This document shows, piece after piece, positions 33,701 through 45,226 of a stretch of DNA of 64,000 nt; positions within the stretch are counted from its first letter, which is position 1; each line of letters begins with the position of its first letter. The position numbers were made by a program, and so were the translations under genes. The notes under the pieces are model-generated. The model was not told the DNA's origin, searched no databases, and saw only the letters and a list, made by a program, of their open reading frames with translations. The stretch comes from Phytophthora quininea. Its lineage: Eukaryota > Oomycota > Peronosporomycetes > Peronosporales > Peronosporaceae. The stretch is taken from positions 26,952 through 90,951 of the forward strand of contig JAAVTG010000199.1 in assembly GCA_011947345.1 (NCBI GenBank), given 5' to 3'.

Positions 33701-34421
33701 TTGTGTGCGGAAGCTCGCTGCCGCCTTAGCGAAAGTTCAGTGGATTCCTACACCACACTACCTTTTTCCCTCGAGCGCGCAAGTGTTCTCTTCAGTGCGA
33801 TCGTCTGGGATCAGGGCCACAGAAGGCCGGAGCTGTGCTTAAGGCTATCCCGGTAATATTTCCATTCTTTTTGCCTACATTCCCACAGGGAGTTAGGCAT
33901 TTCATATTTGTGTGTCCCGGCAGCGGTCTGGTCGACCTGGGTTTGCACATTCCATATTTCTAGGGCCATCGCCCCGGAGTCTCCCATCCGAAAGAACAGA
34001 TTGTATATTGTATGTCGTGTTCCTGGTCCCAGACCCAGGCAGTGTCCCGGACCGTTGTGTGTATAACTGCCGCCCCCAGCTCACCCGTACGAGGTCGAGG
34101 CGTTCATTGAACAACTCGGTGACCGGTCCTGATCAAAACAACCGCTTTCGAAGGGGGTACACAAGGTGAAGGTACTGACCGGCCCAGGGCCCTCGCGTTC
34201 CCGGTCCCGAACAGGGTCCCGAAGAACTCTTGCGTGGGAGGATCCCCAGGTCACGGCCCCGGATAAATCCCTCGTCCGGGAGGAGCCGTCTGACTCACTT
34301 GGGAGTATCACGTGTACAACACCAGGAAGTGGTAAGAAGCCCAAAGCGCTACATCACAGGGACTGAAGATCATACACCGTCTGCTAGAGAAATCTCAGTG
34401 GTTTTCACTGAAATATGGAAG
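30758..34421. mobile_element. 3.7-kb element bounded by ~50-bp imperfect terminal inverted repeats
   Basis: The left end (30758 onward, TTCCATATCTCAGTGGAAAC) is matched in reverse complement by the right end (34421 backwards, TTCCATATTTCAGTGAAAAC). About 24 of the first 27 bases agree, and weaker similarity extends to about 50 bases. The interior has no recognisable transposase on either strand, so this is probably a non-autonomous element (MULE-like by TIR length) or a composite of older insertions. It contains GC-rich imperfect repeats at 32530-32612. I could not find a clean target-site duplication. Confidence 0.6.
32530..32612. repeat. Imperfect 32-bp direct repeat, period 51
   Basis: Units start at 32530 and 32581 (pattern TCGGG-CC-GG-CCACTGG-GT then GG-CCACATC). 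GC-rich GGGACC/GGTCC words continue to about 32880. No coding meaning is seen. Confidence 0.4.
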
Positions 34422-34656
34422 GTAGGTGATAAAGGCACTGAGCAGCTCGTACTTCATCACGATTACAGGGTACTCGGAGCAAATACCTGTAGCTACCATG
34501 CACTGAGCGAAGTGCTTTCAGCTACTAAAGCCCCGTACACACGGTATACTATTATGGATAAATTTCCTAACAATTGTTTGTAGACTTTGCTTGTTGTTGC
34601 GCGAATGTGTATGGGCTAACTCGAAGTGTTGACTGAGTGTCGTTTTGACTTTAGTT

Positions 34657-35483
34657 TTAGTCGAAAGCAGGCCAGTTAAATATCGAAGCTGGCGCAGGAG
34701 TACTGCGAGATGCTTTGGGCTCTAGTACGTGCTGGAGAAAGTTGTGATCGGAGGCGCAAATCCGCATCTGAGCTGGGGTAAAGCTGGAAGGCATTGAAAA
34801 ATTACGAATCATGCACTCAAAGAAAAGCAGTACGAAAATCACATCCACACTGCTGGGAGTTTTTATACATGCAGACACGCATTGCAGAATACAACTCTGC
34901 AAATAGGTCCTTCAACACAGTATCGCACTCGTCGTAGTACCACTCTTGCTGCATGGGGTCGAATTTGTGAAGTACCTTTTGGTCACCTCGGAAGTCGAAC
35001 AGGATTCCACACCAGTGCTCATTTTTGACAATGATCGGCATCAGTACAAACTAATTTGAGACTTGAAATGATTTGGACACCTCAATCGTTGTGTACCTGT
35101 CTTCTCGATTGTGGTGCATAAGGAATAGAGGATCAATAATTCCAAGAGCAGGATTCTCACGTTGGAGCAGCAACATCCCATGACTAACAGCGTCATCATA
35201 AGCCCACACGTCTTCACGAAAACTGAACAACGTATGGTACTGCAAATTGTCGAGACAGGAATCACGTCCACCACGCAATAACAACTTCTTTAACTTCTCG
35301 ATCGGATGGATCCGGAATTTCATCAGTGAGTTGATAGAAACGTTCAATCTCTTCGCGCTCATCCCATCGCCTAAATAACGGATGCCTCGACCCACGAAAG
35401 TTATTCCATTTTTCACGCCAGTGGCACATGTCCTTCAAAGCTTTCAGTTCGTAAATCCCATATTTAGGAAATCTCACGCCCAC
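34657..35483 (-). pseudogene. Ulp1/C48-like cysteine protease domain, degenerate
   Basis: Fragments in three frames match the C48 fold order seen in MULE-borne Ulp1 proteases: a leading helical part (RFPKYGIYELKALKDMCHWR), DDAVSHGMLLLQRENP, the catalytic His region NEHWCGILFDF, the Asp in HKFDPMQQEWY, and the Gln-Cys region SQQCGVDVIFVLLFFECM. The family normally has QCG-x-x-CG with the nucleophile Cys. Here the DNA reads as if bases are missing there and the nucleophile is not encoded in the frame, so this copy is probably inactive. Ulp1 proteases cleave SUMO-like modifiers; in transposons their role is unknown. Confidence 0.55.
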
Positions 35484-36472
35484 AGCTCATCCGCGCTGTT
35501 ACCTATCATGTTTTCTTGAACGTGTCGACGGTGGTAAAGCATTTCTCCACGAACGGCTTCGAGAATACGTAACAAATGCAACTTTCAGCTTCTTTTGGAG
35601 TGATAATTCTCGCTATTGCTTTCTTCGACTTTAGCAGCGATCGAAGCGAAATGTTGGCGAAAATTTACCGCGTCATTGTAGCTGTAGTCTGAATCGAGCC
35701 TTTTCAGGACACCACTGAGTGTAGAAATCGGCACCAGGGCTCCTTGAACGAGCTGGGTAGCCTTCTTCTTCCCCTTTTCCGTCCGTTTCTCTGCTTGTTT
35801 TTGCTGCTCCCGAATCTTTGGGCGTCCACGGCGTTTTGCATTCTTGATTATGACGAACGAGCCTGACGGTGGTGGGTCTGAAGACTCATAGCTTGTGTCT
35901 GAAAGCTGTCTTTTGAATGCAGGAAGAACCGCAGTCCTGAAAGCTTGTTAATCAGCAGCTGCATCGCTTTTCTTGGAAGTAGCTAAAGTACGTTTTGAGT
36001 ACCTCGAGGCTTGGCTGGTAGCTTCAGCGACATGCTTGTTTGGTTTTGAGGGCTGTGTGTCTGAGGATACTAGAACGGGCCGAGCAGATACAGTAGCTTG
36101 ATGATTCGAACAGGCACTAGTTTCTGGCGCGTTGAGGGTAATAGCCGTTTTCGCGTCGCCGCAACTGACGCACTGCTATCAGCTCCGTCTTCGTCACGTT
36201 TGCGTTGATCATAGTCCGACGTATCAACATCAGACGGTGGTGGAGCAGAAAAATCCAAGATCAAAAGCGAAGAGGGTCTACCCGTCGTCCTTCGCGACCA
36301 ACAAAAGGTGCCACCCCGTCCTTAATAATGTCTTCAAACTTTTCCAGTGTTGACAGCATTTCCTTGAACAACACGGCCCCCTTTCGGCTCATGATGTTGA
36401 AAATTTGTTATCCATGCTGCAGGGCATTATTATACTTGGTCGAACCATTCAAAAATTGGTGGCATTGTTGTG

Positions 36473-37055
36473 TCATTGCAGACTCACGAACTTGGAACTT
36501 TGTGGACGCAATATCGCCTTCAGGAACGTCTTCTTCTGCGGGAGGCGGTTTGAATTACTGAAATGACGCCACCTTGGTTCGATATCGCGGATCGGAATAG
36601 CAGTCTTGTCTTGCATCAGGCGCCAGAACATCACGTGACGACACGGCAATTGCATCGTTTTGGTGAAGATACAGGAGCACCGTAATCCCTAAAACAAACC
36701 TTCAATCGCATGCAATTATTAGTAAGTCAGCAAATCAAACAACAACAATTCCTGATCACCTTACCGAAGTATCCACATGACACGATGTGGCCCCGTCACG
36801 GTCGCTCGTCAGTACGAACATACTTGAATTGCTTTCATCGATCTTGCTGATTGTTTTTCGATCTTTGTCTTCCCAATACTGTTTTTCAATCAGGCGATCT
36901 GCATAAGGGCCGGACCTCACGAGCCAACCCCTCCAACTCATCATCCGTTTCTTCGTATCGCATCCAGCCCACATCGGTGATTTTCTTAGCATAATCCGTC
37001 TCCGCTACGGCTTGCAGGAAAATTAACGCGTCGGCGCACTCATCTAAAGACATTA
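36473..37055 (-). pseudogene. MULE transposase C-terminal part with SWIM zinc finger
   Basis: Readable pieces: MSLDECADALIFLQAVAETD then YAKKITDVGWMRYEETDDEL (37055 leftward), YADRLIEKQYWEDKDRK, and MQLPCRHVMFWRLMQ (about 36655). The last has the CxH end of a SWIM zinc finger, preceded by a CSC-like segment in another frame (near 36685). This is the standard end of MULE (MURA) transposases. Stops and shifts break the frame. Confidence 0.6.
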
Positions 37056-38444
37056 CAGGATTAGAATCTCATTGATGTGTCCCTACGAGGTCTCCATTCT
37101 ACAAGGAGTACCACAGAATACATAAGCAAATAATATTGCTTTCGAAGCGGTACAATCACCAAGAACTAACATGCTGTTGGTATGATTGCCAAAGTGTGGC
37201 ACATCAGAGCGAGCATAGAGTGCCCACCGTAGTGGCGTTGCGAATTCGGGAACAGTTGTTCGAGGCGTGTGTGGCCAGACGAAGTGGCAGCGTAGTGATC
37301 CCTGAGGGATAACTTTTCTAGACAGTGTACCGAGCCCGCGTCAGCGGAGTGTCTTGACCGGTCGATTTGAACCTTGTAGTCTTGGGCACGAATACTACTT
37401 GACCAATACTAATGTTATACACTGCACAAATCTCGTTGTCCTCTGTTCTTTGAAAGGCCCAGGACTCGGGCCTTAAAGGGCCTCTTTGTTTAACTCCTAG
37501 CCCAGACCCAAGGCTAGCACGCGCACCAGTCCCCGAGAGGAAAGCAGCTCACACAATATCGGATTTTCAGCCCAAAACACAATGCAAGTCACTCTTAGGA
37601 TGCAAAGCCACACGTAATATAGCGCACCGCCTATTCCACCCGGGCCTGACAGCACATAGATATGGAGTAAGGCTACTAGCAGTCGAACGCCTCTCGCGTC
37701 CGTCTCTTTGACCTGAGGATAACTTGACGGGCGTGGCCACTTCCGGTTTGCCACTTTGAATGTAAAACGAACTCTGTTTAGTTCAAGATCTCATACAAAC
37801 TAAAGGTATTCCTGGCAGGAATCCAGTACACATTCTCACGCAGTTGCCAGATCAGGAGGATCGTGGTTGAACAGTCGCTTCCTACGATACCGTGAGAAAT
37901 CCCCAGATTACCTGTGATTTCCCCGGATTGTGGGGAGCTTGTCACCATCCTGAGACACATAGGGGTCTATTCTGGGGGAACGCTGCAAGCGGCCGCCAGG
38001 AGCATATTTCCCAGATTAACTCGGAATCTGTATGGTCCTTGGTTGGTGGCGCTTGCTCCAGGACTTAGCTTGCTTCGCTTGGAGCCGGTTCACATTATTA
38101 CTCCACAGCAGCCAATCCCCTGTCCAGCGAGGGACAGGTAGTGAGAGTCCTCTCCACGCTCTTGGTCGCTGACGCGCTACTTGTTGCGCATCACCATCCA
38201 TCCACTATCCTCTAAACTTTACGGGCACATCGTGTCACGTTCATTCATCGAACCCCATTCCGAATAAAATAGGGAGAAACGGATGAACGGGCTCTCGTAG
38301 ATTTTCATCAATACGCAACCGCACGCCATCCAGCAGGTAAAACATTGTCAACTCCGTCCAAAATTGCAAAAGGGCGCTATTGAGGCCCAGCCACTGAATC
38401 GGGCAGGCAATTGATCTTTAGTCCGTAATTGCCCAATATTCGAA

Positions 38445-39340
38445 GTGCCAAGGTCTTTGTGTCATATGGAGGAAGCGGCAACGCGGCAACACGCACACCC
38501 CAACACTGTCTACCATTACCTCTACACACACATCAACCTCGGCTATTCAAGACGTCATCTCGCCCACGTCTTCAATAAGTCGGAGCACACAATCGGGAAT
38601 TGGCTGCAGACCTACCACAAGACGGGAGCGTTCCAGCGATCCAAAACAACCCGAGAACGGAAGTACACAGAGCACCAGCGCTCATGGCTGTTCGACTACT
38701 ACCAGGAACACCCACTCTCGTACTTAGATGAAGCCCAGTACGCTTTCAGACGAGTGAATGGTACGATCATCTCCAAGAGCTCAGTGTGGCGCATTATACA
38801 TTCGTATGAACTGACGTGGAAGGTGTTAGAGCGCAGGGCGATGCACATCAAAGAGATAGATGTCTTCCTCTTCGTAGAAGCTCTTAGTCATATTGATTGG
38901 ATTCACCAAAAACTCTTGTTTCTTGATGAGGTGTCGTTTGACGACCGGGGTATGGTTCGGAAGCTTGGGTACGCCGTCCGAGGTAAAAAAAAAAAAAAAA
39001 GGTAGTCATCCGTGGAGATTTTGAGCGGAAACCTCGGGTATCTATCCTGGCCTTCATAGGCATCGACGGCATTATCGACTGCTTCAATACAGAGGGGATT
39101 TTTGATCGACTAGAGTTCACCAAGTGCTGTCAAGATCTGGTGGATGGGACTGGAGGCAAAATTCGCCAATATCCTGGGCCGAATTCAGTTTGGATCATGG
39201 ATGGGGCTACCATCCACAGACACCCTGAAATTATACACTATCTACGAAGTGTTGGCGTCATGGTGATATTTTTGCCGGCGTATTGTTCATTTTTAATCCC
39301 ATCGAGTTTCTCTTTGGTTACGTCAAGCAGTCCTTAACCC
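38445..39340 (+). pseudogene. Tc1/mariner-IS630 superfamily transposase
   Basis: The N-terminal half holds helix-turn-helix units (YSRRHLAHVFNKSEHTIGNW; KSSVWRIIHSYELTWKVLER). The catalytic half follows: first Asp in LLFLDEVSFDDRG, then ILAFIGIDGIIDCFN, second Asp in WIMDGATIHRH, LPAY, and the final acidic residue in the shifted reading FFNPIEFLFGYVKQ. Two breaks occur: an A16 run at 38985-39000 puts the downstream half out of frame (14 or 17 A would restore it), and a T is missing in TTTTT near 39293. Both are homopolymers, so the gene could be intact in reality. It is labelled pseudogene only for the sequence as given. Confidence 0.75.
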
Positions 39341-40165
39341 CTTTACCCCCGCTATCCGGGACGTGCTAGTAGCTACCCCTTCCTACAGCATCAGCAGGTT
39401 AATGCCGGAGACCACCGGCTATCCCGATGCCACCCGCGGGCACACACAGGACACTTGTGGTTTTTCAAGGCGCCACGCCGGAGGAAAAGCCTTCGTCATG
39501 ACGGCTGTACCAAGGATTAACTGTTTCTACAGCTGGTACGCCGTCGCGTAGACGCTTCTGCTTGATTTTCACCTTGCCTTGGAGGTTGAGAGGGGTCACT
39601 TGAGCTTGATCGCTGAGCTTCAGACGACACTTGAGAGGCCACGGGGCTTGGACATACAAGGAAGTCCACCCTCAAGCTCGGGCTCGAGGGGACCTCTGGC
39701 AGCACAGCCTCCGGTGGTCGTCGTCGCCAGATGCACAGATCGTGCATTGCGCTGGAGCTGGAGCTCGGAGCTTGGACTTGAGCGAGCAAATGGCCAACTG
39801 AGCGATTGAAGCAGAGTCCGTCATGCACTGGCGGCAGTCAGCTTCTATGGTGGTGGCTTCCTTCCATGGCGGCTGCCATAGTATGGAATTTTATGCTGTA
39901 TATTTTGGGGCTAGAAGGTTTAAACGGCATTACTCAGAAGCAAGCGGGCGAAATTTGACTGCTTTCGTCGCTCAGACATTTCAACGCTTTTTGACATGAG
40001 CAATGTGTTCGAACATTGTGGTTGGGAGAAGCAAGGCTACTTTGATCCCGTGGGACCTCTTTCGCACGAGAACAGAGCCCAACAGGCTGTTAGCGAACGC
40101 TGCCAAGATGAATGAGGTTTTTCGGAGCTCGAGTCGTAGTAAAAACATTAAATATGCAATCCGTT

Positions 40166-41448
40166 TTACTTACTCAGCGTGCTCCGTGACGTCGACATTC
40201 TCAATGCAAAGAATGGGGTCGATAACTTCACCGCGCGAGGGAGGAACGATGTCGCGCAAAAGCCTAGGATAACGCTCTTGCGTACCTCCAAGCGACGTTC
40301 ATTTTCTCCGAGAGACTGGCCAAAACTTTTCCATCGCTGGCGCAGTTGCTGGTAGTCAGCTATACTTCCCTCCACAATATCTAGCGCCAAATTTGTAGAT
40401 CGAGTAACGCCAGCAACGTGGTCCTCCAATTGGGAACCAACAAGGCGAAGCAGATTCGCAACGTACTCTGGTGGGGGTTGTCGGATCACAGCATCCCACG
40501 TCGATCTGTTGAGTTTTCGCGTAAGGTGGTTGGCCCACATGCGTCACACAACACCGTCGCCTTGGAACGTAGTCCCCGATTGATCCTGAAGTCGTTCCAC
40601 TACATCTTGCAGCGAAATTTCCGCGGTGGCGCCTGCGCGATCGGTTGCCTCTGGTTGGATGCAAGCTGCAACGAATTCATCTCGATCTTGAGCCCTTGCA
40701 ATAGCAAATCCATACTCATAGATTACGAGCGTGACTGTATATTCCCGCATTTTCAGCAGCCATTGCTTACATGCCTTCTCGGACTTGGTAGAGTCCACGA
40801 CCTTCTTTCTGGCCCTGAATTGCATGACACGATCCCACTCGGCTACCTGATGAGTCTCGACAGATCATTCACTATCAGTTCTTACCGCTCGACACTTCAC
40901 TCGACCGCTGAACAAATTCCAGACCCCCTGCATGACCTCGTCGAACGAACTCCTATTGATAACGACGTCATCGAGGATCTCTGCCGAGGTATCACGCTGG
41001 GCAATGGTTCCTTTCACGATCGGTCGCAATAGGAGCTGGTACAAACGTCTCGAACTACTTTGGTCTCGTTCAGATGCTGCGCGGGGTTCGTTTCCTGGTG
41101 GTGGCAGGGACCCGCCCTCAGGCGGAGTAGCAGGTGCGGCCGCAGGCGCTGCTGCAGATTCGACAACTTCCATGAGAGCAGACGTAGCTGGTATCGACGA
41201 CCTTAAAGAGACTGGGGAGCAGTAGTCGACTGCCGCTGTAGCGGTGCTGCAGGTGCTTGTGGTGACCATGATCGTAGATTATCGGCATCTGATTGCAATG
41301 ACGTGGTGGTGGTGCGCGGAGACACCAGACGGCGCGAGGTCAACGGAGAGTTCCTTGGCGTCGGAGTGCGGCTTCGCAACGGGTACGGAGAGAGACTACG
41401 TTGACGTGGAGATCTTCGCGGCGATCTCCGCGGCGTGGATTGCATCAT
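40166..41448 (-). pseudogene. Unrecognised ORF series, probably transposon-derived
   Basis: Minus-strand ORFs 41448-41203, 41269-40865, 40825-40544 and 40540-40166 look like successive parts of one protein. They run from an Arg/Ser/Pro-rich start (PRRSPRRSPRQRSLSPYPLR), through an Ala/Pro-rich linker and LLRPIVKGTIAQRDTSAEIL, to helical charged segments (KACKQWLLKMREYTVTLVIY; TRKLNRSTWDAVIRQPPPEY). No catalytic motif is recognised. A nucleic-acid-binding or gag-like protein of a mobile element is possible but unproven. Confidence 0.35.
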
Positions 41449-41520
41449 GCAAATCTGGAACTGCGATCTACTTGAAGCTTGTCATCAAAAGCCTATCTTG
41501 AAGAATAAATACATTTTATG

Positions 41521-42560
41521 CTAATGGCACGGGGACAGACTTTCGGGTCGGTTTGGCAGGATTGATTCAACCAATCGATCCCGGAAATTTTGAATCGAAC
41601 CCGCAATAAGTACTTCAGATACTTGCGTACTCATCCGTGAAGAAGCTTGGCGCAGCATATTAATCGCGTCTTCCACTCGGTCTTTGTCGAATCTCGCCGA
41701 CCCACCATACTCTCCTTTCGCTAGCTCCTTCGTAATGTACTGCTTCAGATGGAAGTTGCACAATATAACCTTTGCGTTCTCGAACTCTCTCTCTAACATG
41801 CCCAGCTCGCCCATCCTTGCCACGATAACTTTGATACACTCCCAGCCTGGATTTTGAAACTTGAAGGAACTAATGGTATCATACATGCACTAACCACTTT
41901 CATTCTCCATGGAACTGTAGTGAACGTACTTACCCTAATACGATGCATAAAACAAACGCGTTAGATTATCTACTCAACTACCTCCAATTACATTAGAGTA
42001 CCGACAGGTACATCTAGCGCGTAATGAGTGCATTCATAAACTGATGAACGTACATGGCTGTACACATCATTTACCATGAAGAAGAACAACTTGTTGCGAG
42101 ACTCGTTGGTGTTTTGCGTCGCGTTCACTAACACCACTTCCGGAAATGCCTTTAACTAGCGTCGTATTTGGCGAGTCTCCAAAGTTATTGTCTGAGCTGT
42201 CTTGTCATCATCCACAAACACAGTAGCACGATTGCCACGACGATAACAGAATCCACGCTGTACGGTTTCCAATCGCTCTTCGACACTAGTCCCACCACGC
42301 CGCTGTTCCCGCATGTTGGCTACAAGTTGTAAACATCCCGCAAAGTCCGTAACACGAACCATGTACTTCTGCATGTCTTGAGCATCGTTCCACGGTACAG
42401 CCGCTTTAATGTTCGCCTTACAATCTGTCGGCTTCACGAAATAACTCTTGCGAATCCCCGCTCCTCTTCTCTTCCTATTCCATCTGTGGGTGCAGACAAG
42501 CTCCACCCAAAACTTGTCGAACTTCTCAGGAATGAAGGAATTGTTACCGCAAAGCTCTGA
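41521..42560 (-). pseudogene. MULE transposase N-terminal and core fragments
   Basis: 42506-42156 reads VCTHRWNRKRRGAGIRKSYF, a basic segment like the zinc/WRKY-type DNA-binding start of MULE transposases. 41886-41521 reads ENAKVILCNFHLKQYITKEL, the C-x2-H block that follows the second catalytic Asp. The intervening 270 bp (41887-42155) has no open frame, so the catalytic Asp region is lost or scrambled. Confidence 0.6.
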
Positions 42561-42914
42561 ATCTGACTCTCCACTGTCGTTGTCGGTTGATTTATAGCTG
42601 CTTGTACGTGGATTGCCGCCAACTGCTGCAGCTCGAGCTTTAAACTACTTGTTCCTTTTCGCCGTAGACGTCGACGTACGCTGCCGGAATATCTGGTGCG
42701 TGGCCGCTTGGTATCGCTCGAGGTACTCGCGAAAGACCTCCCAGCACTCATGTCACTCCTCTGCAACTAGTGGCGCTTGAGTCAACCCGTCACGTGGAAC
42801 GTGCAGCTCTGGATCGCTCCCGGTCTCGCTCATAAACAGAGCACTAGCATACACATAGGCTCTTCCGTACCGTTTCCCTGCATCAGTAACTTCCAGAAGT
42901 AAGATAAGACATAT

Positions 42915-43668
42915 TAACAAGGATTGTCCGACTCAACCAGACCGAAAAACGACATTTTTCGGGGTAGCCTGAAAACTAAAATCTCCAGTTTTGTAAATTA
43001 GCCCACAATATTTTTATGCCATTAAATTGACGTTTTTCTAAGAGAAGTGGGGGAGTGGCATGATCGGATCTGGTTTGGTTATTGAATTATCGTAGGTCAA
43101 ACATGGCATTCCAAGCAAAATGGCTTTGACTTTCTATAGGCAAAATAAAAATTTCGTTCGATTGGAATTATTTTCACATGGCGTCTTTGTTCTTGGGCTA
43201 CCTATGCCATACCTAGTTGTCTAAGTAAAATAATAATTGTTCCTGAAGATATAACATGTCTAAAACGATAGCATAGTTGGTCATTTTGAGTTTTTCTTCA
43301 AGGAGCTGTTTTTATCGGGGCATCTAGGGCGCTGCACGTGAATACACACCTTAACGCAAACGTTTAGGCAATATTGAAAGCCCTGTGATTCGATGTGTAT
43401 AACTAGTTTTGGCTAAGGTGCCATCATTTTAACGAAACACTTAGAGACACACCGACAGTTTTTCAAAACTCTGAACTTGCCACCTCCTACATATCATGTA
43501 GTATAGGTTGAATGGACGCTATTCCGCGGTACAACCTAGCCCACTATGTTTTTATACCATGGCATGATGAATTGACACAGTTTAACGACGCCTCATATCT
43601 TTATTGGTAAAATTAGTTTTCGACCCACTGCGAAAAATGGTCTGGTTGAGCCAGGCAATCCTTGTTAA
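42915..43668. mobile_element. 754-bp AT-rich MITE-like element with ~30-bp terminal inverted repeats
   Basis: The left end TTAACAAGGATTG...CTCAACCAGACC (42915-42944) is repeated in reverse complement at the right end (43668-43639) with 27 of 30 bases identical. The interior is AT-rich, lacks ORFs, and has a loosely repeated phrase (TAGCCCACaATaTTTTTAt near 43001 and near 43539). This is a non-autonomous DNA transposon in structure. Superfamily is uncertain because the outer TTAA-like ends hide the target duplication. Confidence 0.7.
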
Positions 43669-43689
43669 AAGTAGTAGAAAATGAGTACA

Positions 43690-44150
43690 TGTTACGATCT
43701 TAATTTTCGATCGCCTCGATCAGGGCACGCAGCGCGTCTGTCGGCGTGGTTTTCTCGGGCAGGAACCACAACCGTCACAAGTACTCATCCCGGTAAGCCG
43801 GTAGTGAGTCCACCTTCACTCCGCGCATGCGTTTGCTGTGTTGTTTGACGCGGGTCTCTCAGACACCCTCAATCCGGTTCGTGTGCGCTCATGTCATGGA
43901 ATCGACGTAGTGAAAAGCCAGACATCCGGGTACTGCTTTCCGCGGTTATACTTGGACTTCCTCTTGAGCGACGTCTCGTCGATCTCGGCAATATGTCCTT
44001 CTCCGTCCACTTGCATGTCGAGAGGCACCAGCTCCTTCGCGCAGATGTCACGGCACCGGTAGTACCAGTCCGCCACCACTTTGGCGCTCACGCCGACCAT
44101 GTCGGCCGCGTCCGACACTGGCGTCCGCGAGCACCAATGGCACAGCAGAC
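43690..44150 (-). pseudogene. Merlin/IS1595-like (ISXO2-like) transposase remnant
   Basis: The minus-strand ORF 44118-43894 reads VGVSAKVVADWYYRCRDICA, then GHIAEIDETSLKRKSKYNRG, the first catalytic Asp/Glu block (I-D-E-T-S followed by KRKYNRG) of the ISXO2-like DDE family. After an internal deletion, the frame at about 43860-43690 reads VKQHSKRMRGVKVDSLPAYR and ends LPEKTTPTDALRALIEAIEN, the family's C-terminus. The middle of the catalytic domain is missing, so this is a dead, internally deleted copy. It adjoins the MITE-like element. Confidence 0.65.
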
Positions 44151-45226
44151 GAACAGCCTTGCAAAGTGGGGTTGACTCTTCGCGAAAAACATCCCCGTGA
44201 ACATCCTCCTGTTGGAGATCGCAAACCTACGCCACCTGCGATCGGTGCAGTGGCGCCAGTAACTCTGGCAACGACCGGCACAACTTACTACATCATCTCA
44301 TAAGCAAAACTACTGCATGTTAGCTAGTCTAGGAACGTAGCTAGCCACACCAACTTCTTTATCATTCTCAAATACACCAAGTGCGAGGCACTACGCGGTG
44401 CGAGGCACCAACACGGAGAATCACCCTGCAAGTCTCCAGCAGACCCTCCTTTTGCTCCGCTCGCTGCGGCAATCGGTGCGGCAGCGCCTGTATCGTTTGC
44501 GACCAACGTCATGTCTCATGCCTTAATGGCATTTCGGATAGTGAGTTCTACAACAAGCCGACTTCCATGCACCATCTCGCGGTGGCTACGCTGTCCGCCG
44601 TCAGATCGATGACAGCGTCGTAGGTTATACGTAGCAGCGCTACCACGGCGGGGCTAGGAAGAGTGATGCACATTTGTTTCGTCGTTGCTGGCGTTAGTAT
44701 CACCGCTGTGGGCGCAATGGTGAGCGTCGGGTGGCGAGATTGGTGGGTGGGCATCTTGCAATCGTGGTGGGGAGATGCTTGGTCTGGACTTGCGCTGGAG
44801 CTGGCGGAATCGCGAATGACCAGGAGCTGAGAGCTGGTTTTGGCGCGAAAAATGCGGGGTAGCTCTATACGTGTTCCATACTACGCTCGTCCGAATCGAC
44901 CTCATTTGCGGGAGGATGTTCACCTTATTTGCGTCTTTTTGTTCCGCGCTAGACAATTTTCTAGATTTGGAAATTACTGAGGCGGGGCAACGGCACGGGG
45001 AGCATACAGATAGGCCCGAAACACACCTCGCTAAAGAGAGGTATCCTCGTACCTGGAGATTCCACTTGGGCGCTGCGCGGGGAGGTTTCAAATTGAAAGG
45101 CTCTCAAAACGAGCGGGATGGAGGAAAGGGGGAAGGAGAGGTGTCATGTTCTCTAGATTTGAGCTATCAGAAAATTAGGACTTCTACTGGTTACGATCCT
45201 GCTCAGTGACTCGATTCAGTTCCAAT
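44151..45226. other. Gene-poor stretch between transposon zone and MED30-like gene
   Basis: No gene is recognised. An 11-bp word GTGCGAGGCAC is duplicated in tandem near 44380-44407. Two loosely similar minus-strand peptides (near 44281 and 44512, sharing an API-A pattern) suggest an old local duplication. The last 200 bp should contain the promoter of the next gene. Confidence 0.35.

Larger units (their letters stand above)
37061..41520. other. Nested insertion zone inside the MULE
   Basis: About 4.4 kb separates two parts of one MULE transposase. It contains a Tc1/IS630-like transposase (38445-39340) and an unrecognised minus-strand ORF series (40166-41448). The stretches 37061-38440 and 39341-40160 have no gene I can name; 37440-37500 has short GC-rich GGCCC words only. 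Insertion boundaries and target duplications were not found. Confidence 0.4.
34657..42560 (-). mobile_element. MULE with Ulp1-like protease, interrupted by other elements
   Basis: Minus-strand pieces appear in the order expected for an oomycete MULE: N-terminal DNA-binding part (42560-42156), transposase core (41886-41521), a gap of about 4.4 kb, then post-catalytic region and SWIM finger (37055-36473), a basic linker (about 35900-35600), and a Ulp1/C48-like protease domain (35483-34657). The gap (37061-41520) contains a Tc1/IS630-like transposase and other ORF debris, so it is best explained as one or more nested insertions. The ends of the MULE were not identified. Confidence 0.65.

Noticed and set aside
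33397..33910. Possible LTR starting TGTTGGG
   Set aside because: No matching second LTR, primer-binding site or reverse transcriptase was found in the surrounding sequence.
40418..41032. 204-codon plus-strand ORF
   Set aside because: Antisense to the minus-strand transposon-derived ORF series, which has more protein-like composition.
44048..44512. Two similar short minus-strand peptides
   Set aside because: Similarity is limited to a few residues; may be an old local duplication but too weak to annotate as genes.
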